From positions 90,049 to 154,048 of the forward strand of contig NZ_WWGX01000082.1 in assembly GCF_009862265.1 (NCBI RefSeq): DNA of 64,000 nucleotides, in the 5' to 3' direction. Below are positions 33,714-41,812 of this stretch, in pieces. The position numbers were made by a program, and so were the translations under genes. Numbering within the stretch: position 1 is the first letter of the stretch; every line of letters starts with the position of its first letter. This stretch comes from Streptomyces sp. SID8352 (GTDB lineage Bacteria; Actinomycetota; Actinomycetes; Streptomycetales; Streptomycetaceae). A model generated the notes under the pieces. It was not told the origin of the DNA. It searched no databases and saw only the letters and a program-made list of their open reading frames with translations.

Positions 33714-36700
33714 ATGCAGACCTCGTCCGACCGGCATGAGTACCCCGCCCACTGGGAGGCCGACGTGGTGCTGCGCGACGGTGGCACCGCGCGTGTGCGG
33801 CCGATCACCGTCGATGACGCCGAGCGCCTGGTCAGCTTCTACGAGCAGGTCTCCGACGAGTCGAAGTACTACCGCTTCTTCGCGCCCTACCCGAGGCTGT
33901 CCGCCAAGGACGTGCACCGCTTCACGCACCACGACTTCGTGGACCGGGTGGGGCTCGCGGCGACCGTCGGCGGCGACTTCATCGCCACCGTGCGCTACGA
34001 CCGGATCGACGCCGCCGGGGCGCCCGCCTCCGCCCCGGCCGACGAGGCCGAGGTCGCCTTCCTCGTCCAGGACGCCCACCAGGGCCGGGGCGTGGCCTCC
34101 GCCCTGCTCGAACACATCGCCGCCGTCGCCCGCGAGCGCGGCATCCGCCGCTTCGCCGCCGAGGTGCTGCCCGCCAACACCAAGATGATCAAGGTGTTCA
34201 CCGACGCCGGGTACACCCAGAAGCGCAGCTTCGAGGACGGCGTCGTCCGGCTGGAGTTCGACCTCGAACCCACCGACCGCTCCTTGGCCGTGCAGTACGC
34301 GCGCGAGCAGCGCGCCGAGGGCCGCTCGGTGCGGCGGCTCCTGCGGCCCGGCTCGGTCGCCGTCATCGGCGTCGGCCGCGCCCCCGGCGGCGTGGGCCGC
34401 AGCGTCCTCGACAACATCCGCGGCGCGGGCTTCACCGGTCCCCTCCACGCCGTCAACCGGGCCTTCCCCGAGGGGCTGCGGCACCTGGACGGGGTGCCCG
34501 CGCACCGCTCCGTGCGCGAGATCGAGGGGCCGGTCGACCTCGCCGTCGTCACCGTGCCCGCCGAGCAGGTGCCCGCCGTCGTCACCGAGTGCGGCGAGCA
34601 CGGGGTGCAGGGGCTCGTCGTGATCTCCGCCGGGTACGCCGAGAGCGGCCCAGAGGGGCGGGAGCGGCAGCGGGCCCTGGTGCGGCTCGCCCGCAGCCAC
34701 GGGATGCGGCTCATCGGCCCCAACGCCTTCGGCGTCATCAACACCGACCCGGAGTTCCGGCTCAACGCCTCCCTGGCGCCCGACATGCCGCGCCCCGGCC
34801 GCATCGGCCTGTTCGCCCAGTCCGGCGCCATCGGGATCGCCCTGCTCTCCCGGCTGCACCGGCGCGGCGGCGGCGTGACCGGCGTCACGGGGGTGTCGAC
34901 CTTCGTCTCCTCCGGCAACCGGGCCGACGTCTCCGGCAACGACGTGCTCCAGTACTGGTACGACGACCCCGGCACCGATGTCGCCCTGATGTACCTGGAG
35001 TCCATCGGCAACCCCCGCAAGTTCACCCGGCTCGCCCGCCGCACGGCCGCCGCCAAGCCGCTGGTGGTGGTGCAGGGCGCCCGGCACGGCGGCGCCGCCC
35101 CCCAGGGCCACGCCGTGCGCGCGACCCGGCTGCCGCACGCCACGGTCTCCGAACTCCTGCGCCAGGCCGGGGTGCTGCGCGTCGACACCGTCACCGAGCT
35201 CGTCGACGCGGGGCTGCTGCTCGCCCGCCAGCCGCTGCCCGCCGGGCCGCGGGTGGCGATCCTCGGCAACTCCGAGTCCCTGGGGCTGCTCACCTACGAC
35301 GCCTGCCTGTCCGAGGGGCTGCGCCCGCACCCCCCGCTGGACCTGACGACGGCCGCGACCTCCGCGGAGTTCCACGATGCGCTGTCCCGCGCGCTGGCCG
35401 ACGACACCAACGACGCGGTGGTGGTGACCGCCATCCCGACCGTGGGGGAGGGCTCCCTCGCGGACGGCGCCCTGGCGGAGGCGCTGCGCTCGGCGGCGGC
35501 CGGGATGCCGGACAAGCCGGTCCTCGTGGTCCACGTGGAGCTGGGCGGCCTCGCGGAGGCCCTGTCGGCGGCGACGAGCACGGCCCCGCGCGGCGCGGAG
35601 CCGCGGGCCGCGGGGGCGGACGGCGGCACGGCCGGGGGCGCCCGGCGGGAAGCGGGAGCGCCCGGGAGCGCGGGAGCGGAGCCGGGCGCGCCGGGGGCCG
35701 CCGGAGCCGCCGGGGCGGGAACCACCGGAGGGGAGCCCGCCGGGCCGGACGCGGGCGGGCCGGACGCGGGCGGGCCGGACGCGGGCGTGTCGGACGCGGG
35801 CGTGTCGGCGGCGCCCGGCCGGGTCACCGCCGGGCCCCCGCCCGGGACGCGCCCCGGAGCGCACGCGCCGGACCGGACGGTTCCGGGCGCCCCGGACGCG
35901 TCGGCACCGGCTTCCCCGCAGGCCCCGGGCACCCCGACGCCCGCCACTCCGGGCACCCCGTCCTCCGGGACACCGCACCGGAGCACACCGGCCCCCGGCA
36001 CTCGCACCCCCTCCGCCGCCGACCCGAGCACAGTCCCCGGCAGCGGCAGCACCGCCCCCGGCAGCCCCCGGACCGTCCCAGCCGGCCGGGGCACCCCTTC
36101 CGGCACCGGCCCGGGCACGGCCCCCGGCAGCGGCCCCGCCGTCCCCGACGCACCGCACCCCATCCCCGCCTACCCCGCCGCCGAGCGGGGCGTCCGCGCG
36201 CTGGCCCAGGCCGTCGCCTACGCCCAGTGGCGCCGCGAGGCCGCCGACCCCGGCAAGGTCCCGGAGTACGACGGCATCGACGAGAAGGGCGCCGCCCGGC
36301 TGATCTCCGGGCACCTCGCGCGCGGCGACGGACCCGCGCTCGGCCAGGACGACACCTGCGAGCTGCTCGCCCGGTACGGCATCGACGTCCGCCGCGTGCT
36401 GCCCGCCCCCAGCGCCGACGGCGCCGTCGCCGCCGCCCGCGCGATCGGCTACCCCGTCGCCCTCAAGGCCACCGCCCCCCATCTGCGCCACCGCGCGGAC
36501 CTGGGCGGCGTCCGCCTCGACCTGGCCGACGAGGAGCAACTGCGCCGGGCCTACGCCGAGCTGACCGAGCTGTTCGGGCAGCCCGAGATGCTGCGCCCGA
36601 TGGTGCAGGGGATGGCGCCGCGCGGGGTGGACACCGTGGTCCGGGCGGTCATCGACCCGGCGGCCGGAGCGGTGCTCTCCTTCGGGCTCGCCGGGGCCGC

Positions 36701-37016
36701 CACCCAGCTGCTGGACGACATGGCGCACCGCCTGATCCCGGTCACCGACCGGGAGGCCACCTCGCTGGTCCGCTCGATCCGCACCGCGCCCCTCCTCTTC
36801 GGCTGGCGCGGCTCGGCCCCCGTCGACACCGCCGCCCTGGAGGAGCTGCTGCTGCGGGTCTCGCGGCTGGTCCACGATCATCCCGAGGTCGTCGCCGTCA
36901 CCCTGGAACCCGTGGTCGTCGCCCCGCGCGGGCTGAGCGTCCTCGGCGCCTCCGTCCGCCTCGCGCCCCCGCCGGCCAGGGACGACCTCGGCCCGCGCAC
37001 CCTCCCGCTGTACTGA
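33714..37016 (+). CDS. GNAT-fused acyl-CoA synthetase-like protein acetyltransferase (PatA-like)
   Basis: An 1100-residue protein. An N-terminal GNAT domain (about residues 15-185, with QDAHQGRGVASALLEH as acetyl-CoA loop) is followed by a CoA-binding and ligase region of NDP-forming acyl-CoA synthetases (GSVAVIGVGRAPGGVG; FAQSGAIGIALLSR) and a C-terminal ATP-grasp-like domain. This N-terminal GNAT arrangement matches the S. lividans PatA type of lysine acetyltransferase. Residues about 625-820 are a Gly/Ala/Pro linker with tandem GPDAG units, unusually long for the family. The ATG at 33714 is the first with a conserved N-terminus. It probably acetylates metabolic enzymes. Confidence 0.88.
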   Translation: MQTSSDRHEYPAHWEADVVLRDGGTARVRPITVDDAERLVSFYEQVSDESKYYRFFAPYPRLSAKDVHRFTHHDFVDRVGLAATVGGDFIATVRYDRIDAAGAPASAPADEAEVAFLVQDAHQGRGVASALLEHIAAVARERGIRRFAAEVLPANTKMIKVFTDAGYTQKRSFEDGVVRLEFDLEPTDRSLAVQYAREQRAEGRSVRRLLRPGSVAVIGVGRAPGGVGRSVLDNIRGAGFTGPLHAVNRAFPEGLRHLDGVPAHRSVREIEGPVDLAVVTVPAEQVPAVVTECGEHGVQGLVVISAGYAESGPEGRERQRALVRLARSHGMRLIGPNAFGVINTDPEFRLNASLAPDMPRPGRIGLFAQSGAIGIALLSRLHRRGGGVTGVTGVSTFVSSGNRADVSGNDVLQYWYDDPGTDVALMYLESIGNPRKFTRLARRTAAAKPLVVVQGARHGGAAPQGHAVRATRLPHATVSELLRQAGVLRVDTVTELVDAGLLLARQPLPAGPRVAILGNSESLGLLTYDACLSEGLRPHPPLDLTTAATSAEFHDALSRALADDTNDAVVVTAIPTVGEGSLADGALAEALRSAAAGMPDKPVLVVHVELGGLAEALSAATSTAPRGAEPRAAGADGGTAGGARREAGAPGSAGAEPGAPGAAGAAGAGTTGGEPAGPDAGGPDAGGPDAGVSDAGVSAAPGRVTAGPPPGTRPGAHAPDRTVPGAPDASAPASPQAPGTPTPATPGTPSSGTPHRSTPAPGTRTPSAADPSTVPGSGSTAPGSPRTVPAGRGTPSGTGPGTAPGSGPAVPDAPHPIPAYPAAERGVRALAQAVAYAQWRREAADPGKVPEYDGIDEKGAARLISGHLARGDGPALGQDDTCELLARYGIDVRRVLPAPSADGAVAAARAIGYPVALKATAPHLRHRADLGGVRLDLADEEQLRRAYAELTELFGQPEMLRPMVQGMAPRGVDTVVRAVIDPAAGAVLSFGLAGAATQLLDDMAHRLIPVTDREATSLVRSIRTAPLLFGWRGSAPVDTAALEELLLRVSRLVHDHPEVVAVTLEPVVVAPRGLSVLGASVRLAPPPARDDLGPRTLPLY
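35745..35805 (+). repeat. Tandem repeat in the PatA-like linker
   Basis: Three copies of CCGGACGCGGGCGGG and then two TCGGACGCGGGCGTG units in frame encode GPDAG/VSDAG. The repeat is 15 bp, so copy changes keep the reading frame. Confidence 0.8.
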
Positions 37017-37087
37017 CCGGGCCCCGCCGGGCGCGGTGTCCGCACGAGCGTGCCGCGCAGCCGACGGGTCCCCGTAGGATGGACGGC

Positions 37088-37675
37088 ATGGCCAAGACCA
37101 GTACGACGACCCAGGGGCTGCGAGCGGCGATCGAGCGCAGCGGCTACTACCCGGCCCTCGTTGCCGAGGCGGTGGAGGCCGCCGTGGGAGGCGAGCCCGT
37201 CCGGTCGTACCTGGTCCACCAGGAGACGACGTTCGACCAGAACGAGGTGCGCCGGCACGTGACGGTGCTGGTGCTCACCGGCAACCGCTTCATCGTGAGC
37301 CACACCGACGAGCAGGCCGCCGACGACACCTCCCCGACGCCGTACGCCACGACGTCCACGGAGTCGGTCAAGCTCGGCCGCATCTCCTCCATCGTGGTCA
37401 GCCGCGTGGTCGCCAACCCGGAGCAGTACAAGCCGGGCACCCTGCCCCGCGAGATCGTGCTCACCATCGGCTGGGGCGCCGTCGCCCGCCTCGACCTGGA
37501 GCCCGCCGCCTGCGGCGACCCCAACTGCGAGGCCGACCACGGCTACACCGGCAGCTCCACGGCCGACGATCTCAGCCTGCGCGTCAGCGAGGCGGGGGAC
37601 GGCCCGGAGACGGTGCGCCAGGCGCTCGTCTTCGCCCAGGCGCTGTCCGAGGCGACCGCGGACTCCGCCCGCTGA
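37088..37675 (+). CDS. DUF5998 family protein
   Basis: A 195-residue conserved actinobacterial protein (MAKTSTTTQGLRAAIERSGY) with a mixed alpha/beta body and a Cys pair near CGDPNCEADHG. The ATG at 37088 is preferred over one three codons upstream because it fits the family N-terminus. It overlaps the next start (TGATG). Function unknown. Confidence 0.82.
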   Translation: MAKTSTTTQGLRAAIERSGYYPALVAEAVEAAVGGEPVRSYLVHQETTFDQNEVRRHVTVLVLTGNRFIVSHTDEQAADDTSPTPYATTSTESVKLGRISSIVVSRVVANPEQYKPGTLPREIVLTIGWGAVARLDLEPAACGDPNCEADHGYTGSSTADDLSLRVSEAGDGPETVRQALVFAQALSEATADSAR

Positions 37676-38868
37676 TGGCGCCGTACTCCGCCTGGGACAC
37701 CGACCCGGAACCGCTGCCCGTCGACTCCGCCCCCGTGCCCGAGTACGGCACCGGTTCGCTGGCGGACCTGCTGCCGACGCTCGCCGCCGGGCTCGGCGTC
37801 CCGGACATGACCGCGGGCATCGCGGAGCTGGCCCCCGCCGACCGCAACTGCGTCTTCCTCATCGACGGCCTCGGATGGGAGCAGCTACGGGCCCACCCCG
37901 GGGACGCGCCGTTCCTGACCTCCCTGCTGGGCAGCTCACGCGGCGGCACCGGGCGCCCGCTCACCGCCGGGTACCCGGCGACCACCGCCACCTCCCTGGC
38001 CTCCGTCGGCACCGGCCTCCCGCCCGGCGCCCACGGCCTGCCCGGGTACACGGTGCGCGATCCGGACACCGGCGCGCTGATGAACCAGCTCCGCTGGCAG
38101 CCCTGGACCCGGCCCGACGTCTGGCAGCCCTACCCCACGGTCTTCCGGCTCGCCCAGGAGGCGGGCGTGCACGCCGCGCAGGTCTCCTCCCCGGCCTTCG
38201 CCAACACCCCGCTGACCAAGGTCGCGCTCAGCGGCGGCACCTTCCACGGGCGGCTCTCCGGCGAGGACCGCGTGGACACGGCCGCCGGGCAACTGGCCGC
38301 CGCCGACCGGGCCCTGGTCTACACGTACTACGCCGAGGTCGACGGCGCCGGTCACCGCTTCGGCGTCGACTCCGACACCTGGCGCGGCCAGCTCGCCCAC
38401 GTCGACCGGCTCGTCCAGCGCCTCGCCGAGCAACTGCCACCGCGCAGCGCCCTCTACGTCACCGCCGACCACGGCATGATCGACGTGCCCTTCGACGAGG
38501 ACCACCGGATCGACTTCGACGAGGACTGGGAGCTGAAGGCCGGCGTCGCCCTCCTCGGCGGCGAGGGCCGCGCCCGCCATGTGTACGCGGTCCCCGGCGC
38601 GGCCAACGACGTCCTGACCTGCTGGCGCGAGGTGCTCGGCGAGCGGTTCTGGGTGGCCTCGCGCGACGAGGCGATCGCGGCGGGCTGGTTCGGTCCCCGC
38701 ATCGACGACCGGGTGTACGGCCGCCTCGGCGACGTGATCGCCGCCGCCCGGGACGACGTCCTGCTGATCGCCTCCGAACGCGAGCCGAACGAGTCCGCGA
38801 TGGTCGGCAACCATGGCTCGATGACCCCGGCCGAGCAGCTCGTCCCGCTCCTCGAAGTGCGCACCTGA
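37675..38868 (+). CDS. Alkaline phosphatase superfamily protein (nucleotide pyrophosphatase/phosphodiesterase-like)
   Basis: A 397-residue protein. Metal and nucleophile residues of the NPP fold are visible: FLIDGLGWE, the Thr in GYPATTATS, the Asp/His of VDGAGHRFG, VTADHGM and NHGSM. No signal peptide is seen. The ATG overlaps the DUF5998 stop, so the two are translationally coupled. The family hydrolyses phosphodiesters or phosphomonoesters; substrate unknown. Confidence 0.88.
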   Translation: MAPYSAWDTDPEPLPVDSAPVPEYGTGSLADLLPTLAAGLGVPDMTAGIAELAPADRNCVFLIDGLGWEQLRAHPGDAPFLTSLLGSSRGGTGRPLTAGYPATTATSLASVGTGLPPGAHGLPGYTVRDPDTGALMNQLRWQPWTRPDVWQPYPTVFRLAQEAGVHAAQVSSPAFANTPLTKVALSGGTFHGRLSGEDRVDTAAGQLAAADRALVYTYYAEVDGAGHRFGVDSDTWRGQLAHVDRLVQRLAEQLPPRSALYVTADHGMIDVPFDEDHRIDFDEDWELKAGVALLGGEGRARHVYAVPGAANDVLTCWREVLGERFWVASRDEAIAAGWFGPRIDDRVYGRLGDVIAAARDDVLLIASEREPNESAMVGNHGSMTPAEQLVPLLEVRT

Positions 38869-38941
38869 CGTCCACCGGCCCGCCCGCTCCGTCCGGCCCC
38901 GCTCCCTGCCCGCCGCCGCTGCCGAAAGGTGCCCCTCCCTC

Positions 38942-39589
38942 ATGCCCGAGCTGGTGTTCTTCTCCGGGACCATGGACTGCGGGAAGTCGACCCTGGCGCT
39001 CCAGATCGCGCACAACCGCGCGGCACGCGGCCTCCAGAGCGTGATCTTCACCCGGGACGACCGGGCCGGGGAGGGCAAGCTGTCCTCGCGGCTCGGCCTG
39101 GTGACACCCGCGGTGGAGGCGACGCCCCAACTGGACCTCTACGCCTTCGTGGTGGAGCTGATGTCACGCGGCGGCCGGGTCGACCACGTCATCGTGGACG
39201 AGGCCCAGTTCCTGCTCCCCGAGCAGATCGACCAGTTGGCCCGGATCGTCGACGATCTCAACCTCGACGTGTTCGCCTTCGGCATCACCACCGACTTCCG
39301 CACCAGGCTCTTCCCCGGCTCGCGGCGGCTGATCGAACTGGCCGACCGGGTGGAGACGCTCCAGGTCGAGGCGATGTGCTGGTGCGGCGCCCGCGCCACG
39401 CACAACGCCCGCACCGTGGGCGGGGTGATGGTGGTCGAGGGCGAGCAGGTCGTCGTGGGCGACGTGGGCGCGGCGGAGGTCGTCGGCTACGAGGTGCTGT
39501 GCCGGCGGCACCACCGCAAGCGGATGACCAGCGCGTCGGCACGGGCCGCCGCGCTGTCCCCGGACGTCCTGCCGGTCACCTCGGCCTGA
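38942..39589 (+). CDS. tdk: Thymidine kinase
   Basis: A 215-residue type II thymidine kinase. The Walker A is GTMDCGKST (residues 9-17), the Walker B/catalytic motif is DEAQF (86-90), and the zinc-binding Cys pair CWCG is followed by CRRHH near the C-terminus. It phosphorylates thymidine in the salvage pathway. The ATG at 38942 follows AAAGG. It lies 73 bp after the phosphodiesterase gene, so co-transcription is likely. Confidence 0.93.
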   Translation: MPELVFFSGTMDCGKSTLALQIAHNRAARGLQSVIFTRDDRAGEGKLSSRLGLVTPAVEATPQLDLYAFVVELMSRGGRVDHVIVDEAQFLLPEQIDQLARIVDDLNLDVFAFGITTDFRTRLFPGSRRLIELADRVETLQVEAMCWCGARATHNARTVGGVMVVEGEQVVVGDVGAAEVVGYEVLCRRHHRKRMTSASARAAALSPDVLPVTSA

Positions 39590-39664
39590 TCGCGGCCGGC
39601 GGGACCGGCTCCGCGGTGACGGCGTCCCGGGGCGGCCCCGGCGGTTGTCTGCGGGAGCGCGGGA

Positions 39665-39865
39665 TCAGGCGCTCGACCCCGGGAGGACGCCGCCGAGGAA
39701 CCCCGCCCACGCCGACCGCGAGACGGTGAGGACGGGGCCGGTGGGGGCCTTGGAATCACGGATCCGCACGCTTCGGGCGCGGGCGATCTCAAGGCATTGG
39801 CCACCCTCGGCGCCGCTGTAGCTGCTCCGGAACCAGACGGTGGCTGGGGAATCGACGTCGCTCAT
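39665..39865 (-). CDS. DUF397 domain protein
   Basis: A 66-residue protein with the DUF397 pattern WFRSSYSGAEGGQCLEIA, then VRIRDSK and SRSAWAGFL. DUF397 proteins pair with WhiJ-type HTH regulators in Streptomyces and modulate them. It is a close paralogue of the neighbouring DUF397 gene at 40013-40228 and is separated from it by a hairpin. ATG start at 39865. Confidence 0.88.
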   Translation of the reverse strand: MSDVDSPATVWFRSSYSGAEGGQCLEIARARSVRIRDSKAPTGPVLTVSRSAWAGFLGGVLPGSSA

Positions 39866-39967
39866 GGCTCTCCCGGCGGCTCGTGGACGGGCCCGTGCCG
39901 GGATGTTCCCACGGGACGGGCCCCAGAGGGCGTGCGCTTCCGGTCATCGTTCCGGCGGAACGTCGAA

Positions 39968-39995
39968 GCCCCGCCGGTCCGGGGACCGGCAGGGC
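39968..39995 (-). terminator. Hairpin between the two DUF397 genes
   Basis: A 12-of-13-bp stem (GCCCCGCCGGTCC with GGACCGGCAGGGC) and a 2-nt loop, 18 bp past the stop of the upstream DUF397 gene on the minus strand. It probably limits read-through into the second copy. Confidence 0.6.
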
Positions 39996-40012
39996 TCGTG
40001 GTCGTCCGGGGA

Positions 40013-40228
40013 TCAGACGTGTGCCGCCGACGAGGCGAGCCCGACGAAGCCCGCCCAGGCATCGCGCGAGACCGTCACCACGGGCCCGGCAGCGGCCTTG
40101 GAGTCCCGGATGTGCACGGCGGTGGAGCCGTCTGCGACCTCTACACACTCGCCGCCCTCGGTTCCGCTGTAGCTGCTCTTGAACCAGTTGAGGCCGGACG
40201 CGGCGCTTGAGGACTCAGCGTTGTTCAT
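40013..40228 (-). CDS. DUF397 domain protein, partner of the adjacent HTH regulator
   Basis: A 71-residue protein with WFKSSYSGTEGGECVEVA, VHIRDSK and SRDAWAGFV. Its ATG overlaps the HTH gene stop (ATGA), so the two are translated together, the classic regulator/DUF397 pair. It likely binds and controls the HTH protein. Confidence 0.9.
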   Translation of the reverse strand: MNNAESSSAASGLNWFKSSYSGTEGGECVEVADGSTAVHIRDSKAAAGPVVTVSRDAWAGFVGLASSAAHV

Positions 40229-41130
40229 AGCGAACCCAGCAACCTTTCGATGAACTCCGTTGACTCTCGCGGACTGAGAGCCTGTGATCGGATGATCCCA
40301 TAGAGGGCGGCAGCCAGAACCCCTTGCTCCGGGTCGATCTGAAGAGAGCCGATTCCCCGTGCCTCGGCGTACACGAACTTCGTACCGTCGTTGCGCGTGA
40401 CCACGGTGAACGGTCCGTTCACGCCGGCGTTGTCCTCACGGTTGAGCGGCATGATCTGAATCTCGACGTTGCGCCTCTGAGCGATCAGCAGCAGATGCTC
40501 CAGTTGCCCGCGCTGTACGTCTGTCCCGCCGTAGGGGCGTAGCAGCAACGACTCGTCGAGCACAAAGCTCAGGAATGGGGCAGGGCGACGGTCGAAGATG
40601 TCCTGCCGGGCCAACCGGGCCGCGACACGTTGTTCGATGGTCTCCTCGTCCAAAGGCGGGCGCCTCATCGCAAGCAGTGCCCGCATGTACTCCTCGGTCT
40701 GCAACAGGCCGTTGAGCACGGGCATGCTGTACGAGACGAGTTCAAGGGCTTCCTTCTCCAGCGCTGCCATCCCCTGGAAGAACACCGGATACTGCGCCCG
40801 CTCCACCTGCTCCTTCCACAGGCACAGCAATCCGTTCGCTTGCAGCACCTCGTCCGCGCGCTCGATCGTCCTCGGTGACGGAATCCGCCGTCCCTGCTCG
40901 AACGACGCGATCGTGGAGGCGGAGTACCCGAGCCGTTTGCCGAACTCCTCGCGTTCCAGCCCTTCGCGAAGCCTCAGCGTCTTCATGGTCTGGCCGAACG
41001 CCACGACCACGTTCCGCCCCGCGTCGTCCTCCGGGCGCCGTCCCGCTCCGGGCCCGGCGTCGTTCTCCCACTCGTCCCCCAGGCTCACGACCGACCCCGT
41101 CTCCGCGCCCTCGCGCTCCGCCATGTGCAT
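40225..41130 (-). CDS. WhiJ-like XRE-family regulator (HTH plus DUF5753)
   Basis: A 301-residue protein. The HTH lies at about residues 55-85 (EEFGKRLGYSASTIASFEQG), followed by the DUF5753 domain (VFFQGMAALEKEALELVSY, LLQTEEYMRALL, VLDESLLLRPYGG). It lacks transmembrane segments. AGGAGG sits five bases before the ATG at 41130, which decides the start over an upstream frame. Such regulators act in development and antibiotic control, often repressing their own cluster until the DUF397 partner acts. It is divergent from an ATP-binding protein gene, the usual third member of the module. Confidence 0.9.
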   Translation of the reverse strand: MHMAEREGAETGSVVSLGDEWENDAGPGAGRRPEDDAGRNVVVAFGQTMKTLRLREGLEREEFGKRLGYSASTIASFEQGRRIPSPRTIERADEVLQANGLLCLWKEQVERAQYPVFFQGMAALEKEALELVSYSMPVLNGLLQTEEYMRALLAMRRPPLDEETIEQRVAARLARQDIFDRRPAPFLSFVLDESLLLRPYGGTDVQRGQLEHLLLIAQRRNVEIQIMPLNREDNAGVNGPFTVVTRNDGTKFVYAEARGIGSLQIDPEQGVLAAALYGIIRSQALSPRESTEFIERLLGSL

Positions 41131-41208
41131 CACCGCCTCCTGAACCCAACTCCCGTGCACGGGACGCCGTCACGGCGCACCGCGCCTACGCGTGCGCACG
41201 GCGCGCGT

Positions 41209-41240
41209 ACAAGCGGGCCTGTCGCAGCGTCACCGCTTGT
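41209..41240. promoter_or_regulatory. Inverted repeat between the HTH and ATPase genes
   Basis: ACAAGCGG (41209-41216) and CCGCTTGT (41233-41240) are perfect 8-bp arms with a 16-bp spacer in the divergent promoter region. It is a plausible operator for the WhiJ-like protein. Confidence 0.4.
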
Positions 41241-41272
41241 CACGCTACGCGACCGGCGTCACCGTGAGGGGC

Positions 41273-41806
41273 ATGACGAGGAAACCCACCGCCCCCGTTC
41301 CCGCCCCGGCACCCGCGCCGACCGCCGCTCCCGCCGCCGACTCCCACCCCGTGCCGGACCGCGCCTTCGGGATGCGCTTCACCGCCACGCCCCGAGGCGC
41401 CCGGCTCGCCCGCCGCCTCGCCGCCGTACGGCTGGACGAGTGGGGCGTCCCGTACGGGACCGGACCCCATGACACCGTCGTGCTGATCGTGGCCGAACTC
41501 GCGGCGAACGCCGTGCGCCACGGCCGGGTCCCGGGCCGGGGCTTCCACCTCGGGCTGCACGCGCCCGCCGACGGCCGCACCGTCCGCGTGGAGGTCACCG
41601 ACACCCGCACCGAACGCCTGCCCAGGAACCCGGAGGACCGGGAGGGCGCCGAGGGCACCGGGGACGGGGGCCCGGACGAGGTGGCGGAGGGGGGCCGGGG
41701 GCTGCTGCTGGTCTCCCGGCTGGCGGCGCGCTGGGGCTGGCATCCCCGCCCGGAGGGCCCGGGCAAGACCGTCTGGGCCGAGTACGTGCTCCCGTCGCCC
41801 TGGTGA
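41273..41806 (+). CDS. Anti-sigma-factor-like ATP-binding protein (HATPase)
   Basis: A 177-residue protein with a GHKL/HATPase_c_2 domain: the N-box is IVAELAANAVRHG and the glycine-rich loop is GGRGLLLVSRLA. No sensor or transmembrane domain is present. These RsbW-like kinases commonly accompany WhiJ-type regulators in Streptomyces. The ATG at 41273 follows GAGGGG. It converges with the lectin-fusion regulator gene, with six bases between stops. Confidence 0.88.
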   Translation: MTRKPTAPVPAPAPAPTAAPAADSHPVPDRAFGMRFTATPRGARLARRLAAVRLDEWGVPYGTGPHDTVVLIVAELAANAVRHGRVPGRGFHLGLHAPADGRTVRVEVTDTRTERLPRNPEDREGAEGTGDGGPDEVAEGGRGLLLVSRLAARWGWHPRPEGPGKTVWAEYVLPSPW

Positions 41807-41812
41807 GGTCCG

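Noticed and set aside
33615..36881. Long minus-strand open frame opposite the PatA-like gene
   Set aside because: Antisense shadow of a strongly conserved protein; no start signal or recognisable domain.
33714..37016. Frameshift or fusion of two genes in the PatA-like protein
   Set aside because: The frame is continuous and the domain order matches the family; only the linker is unusual.
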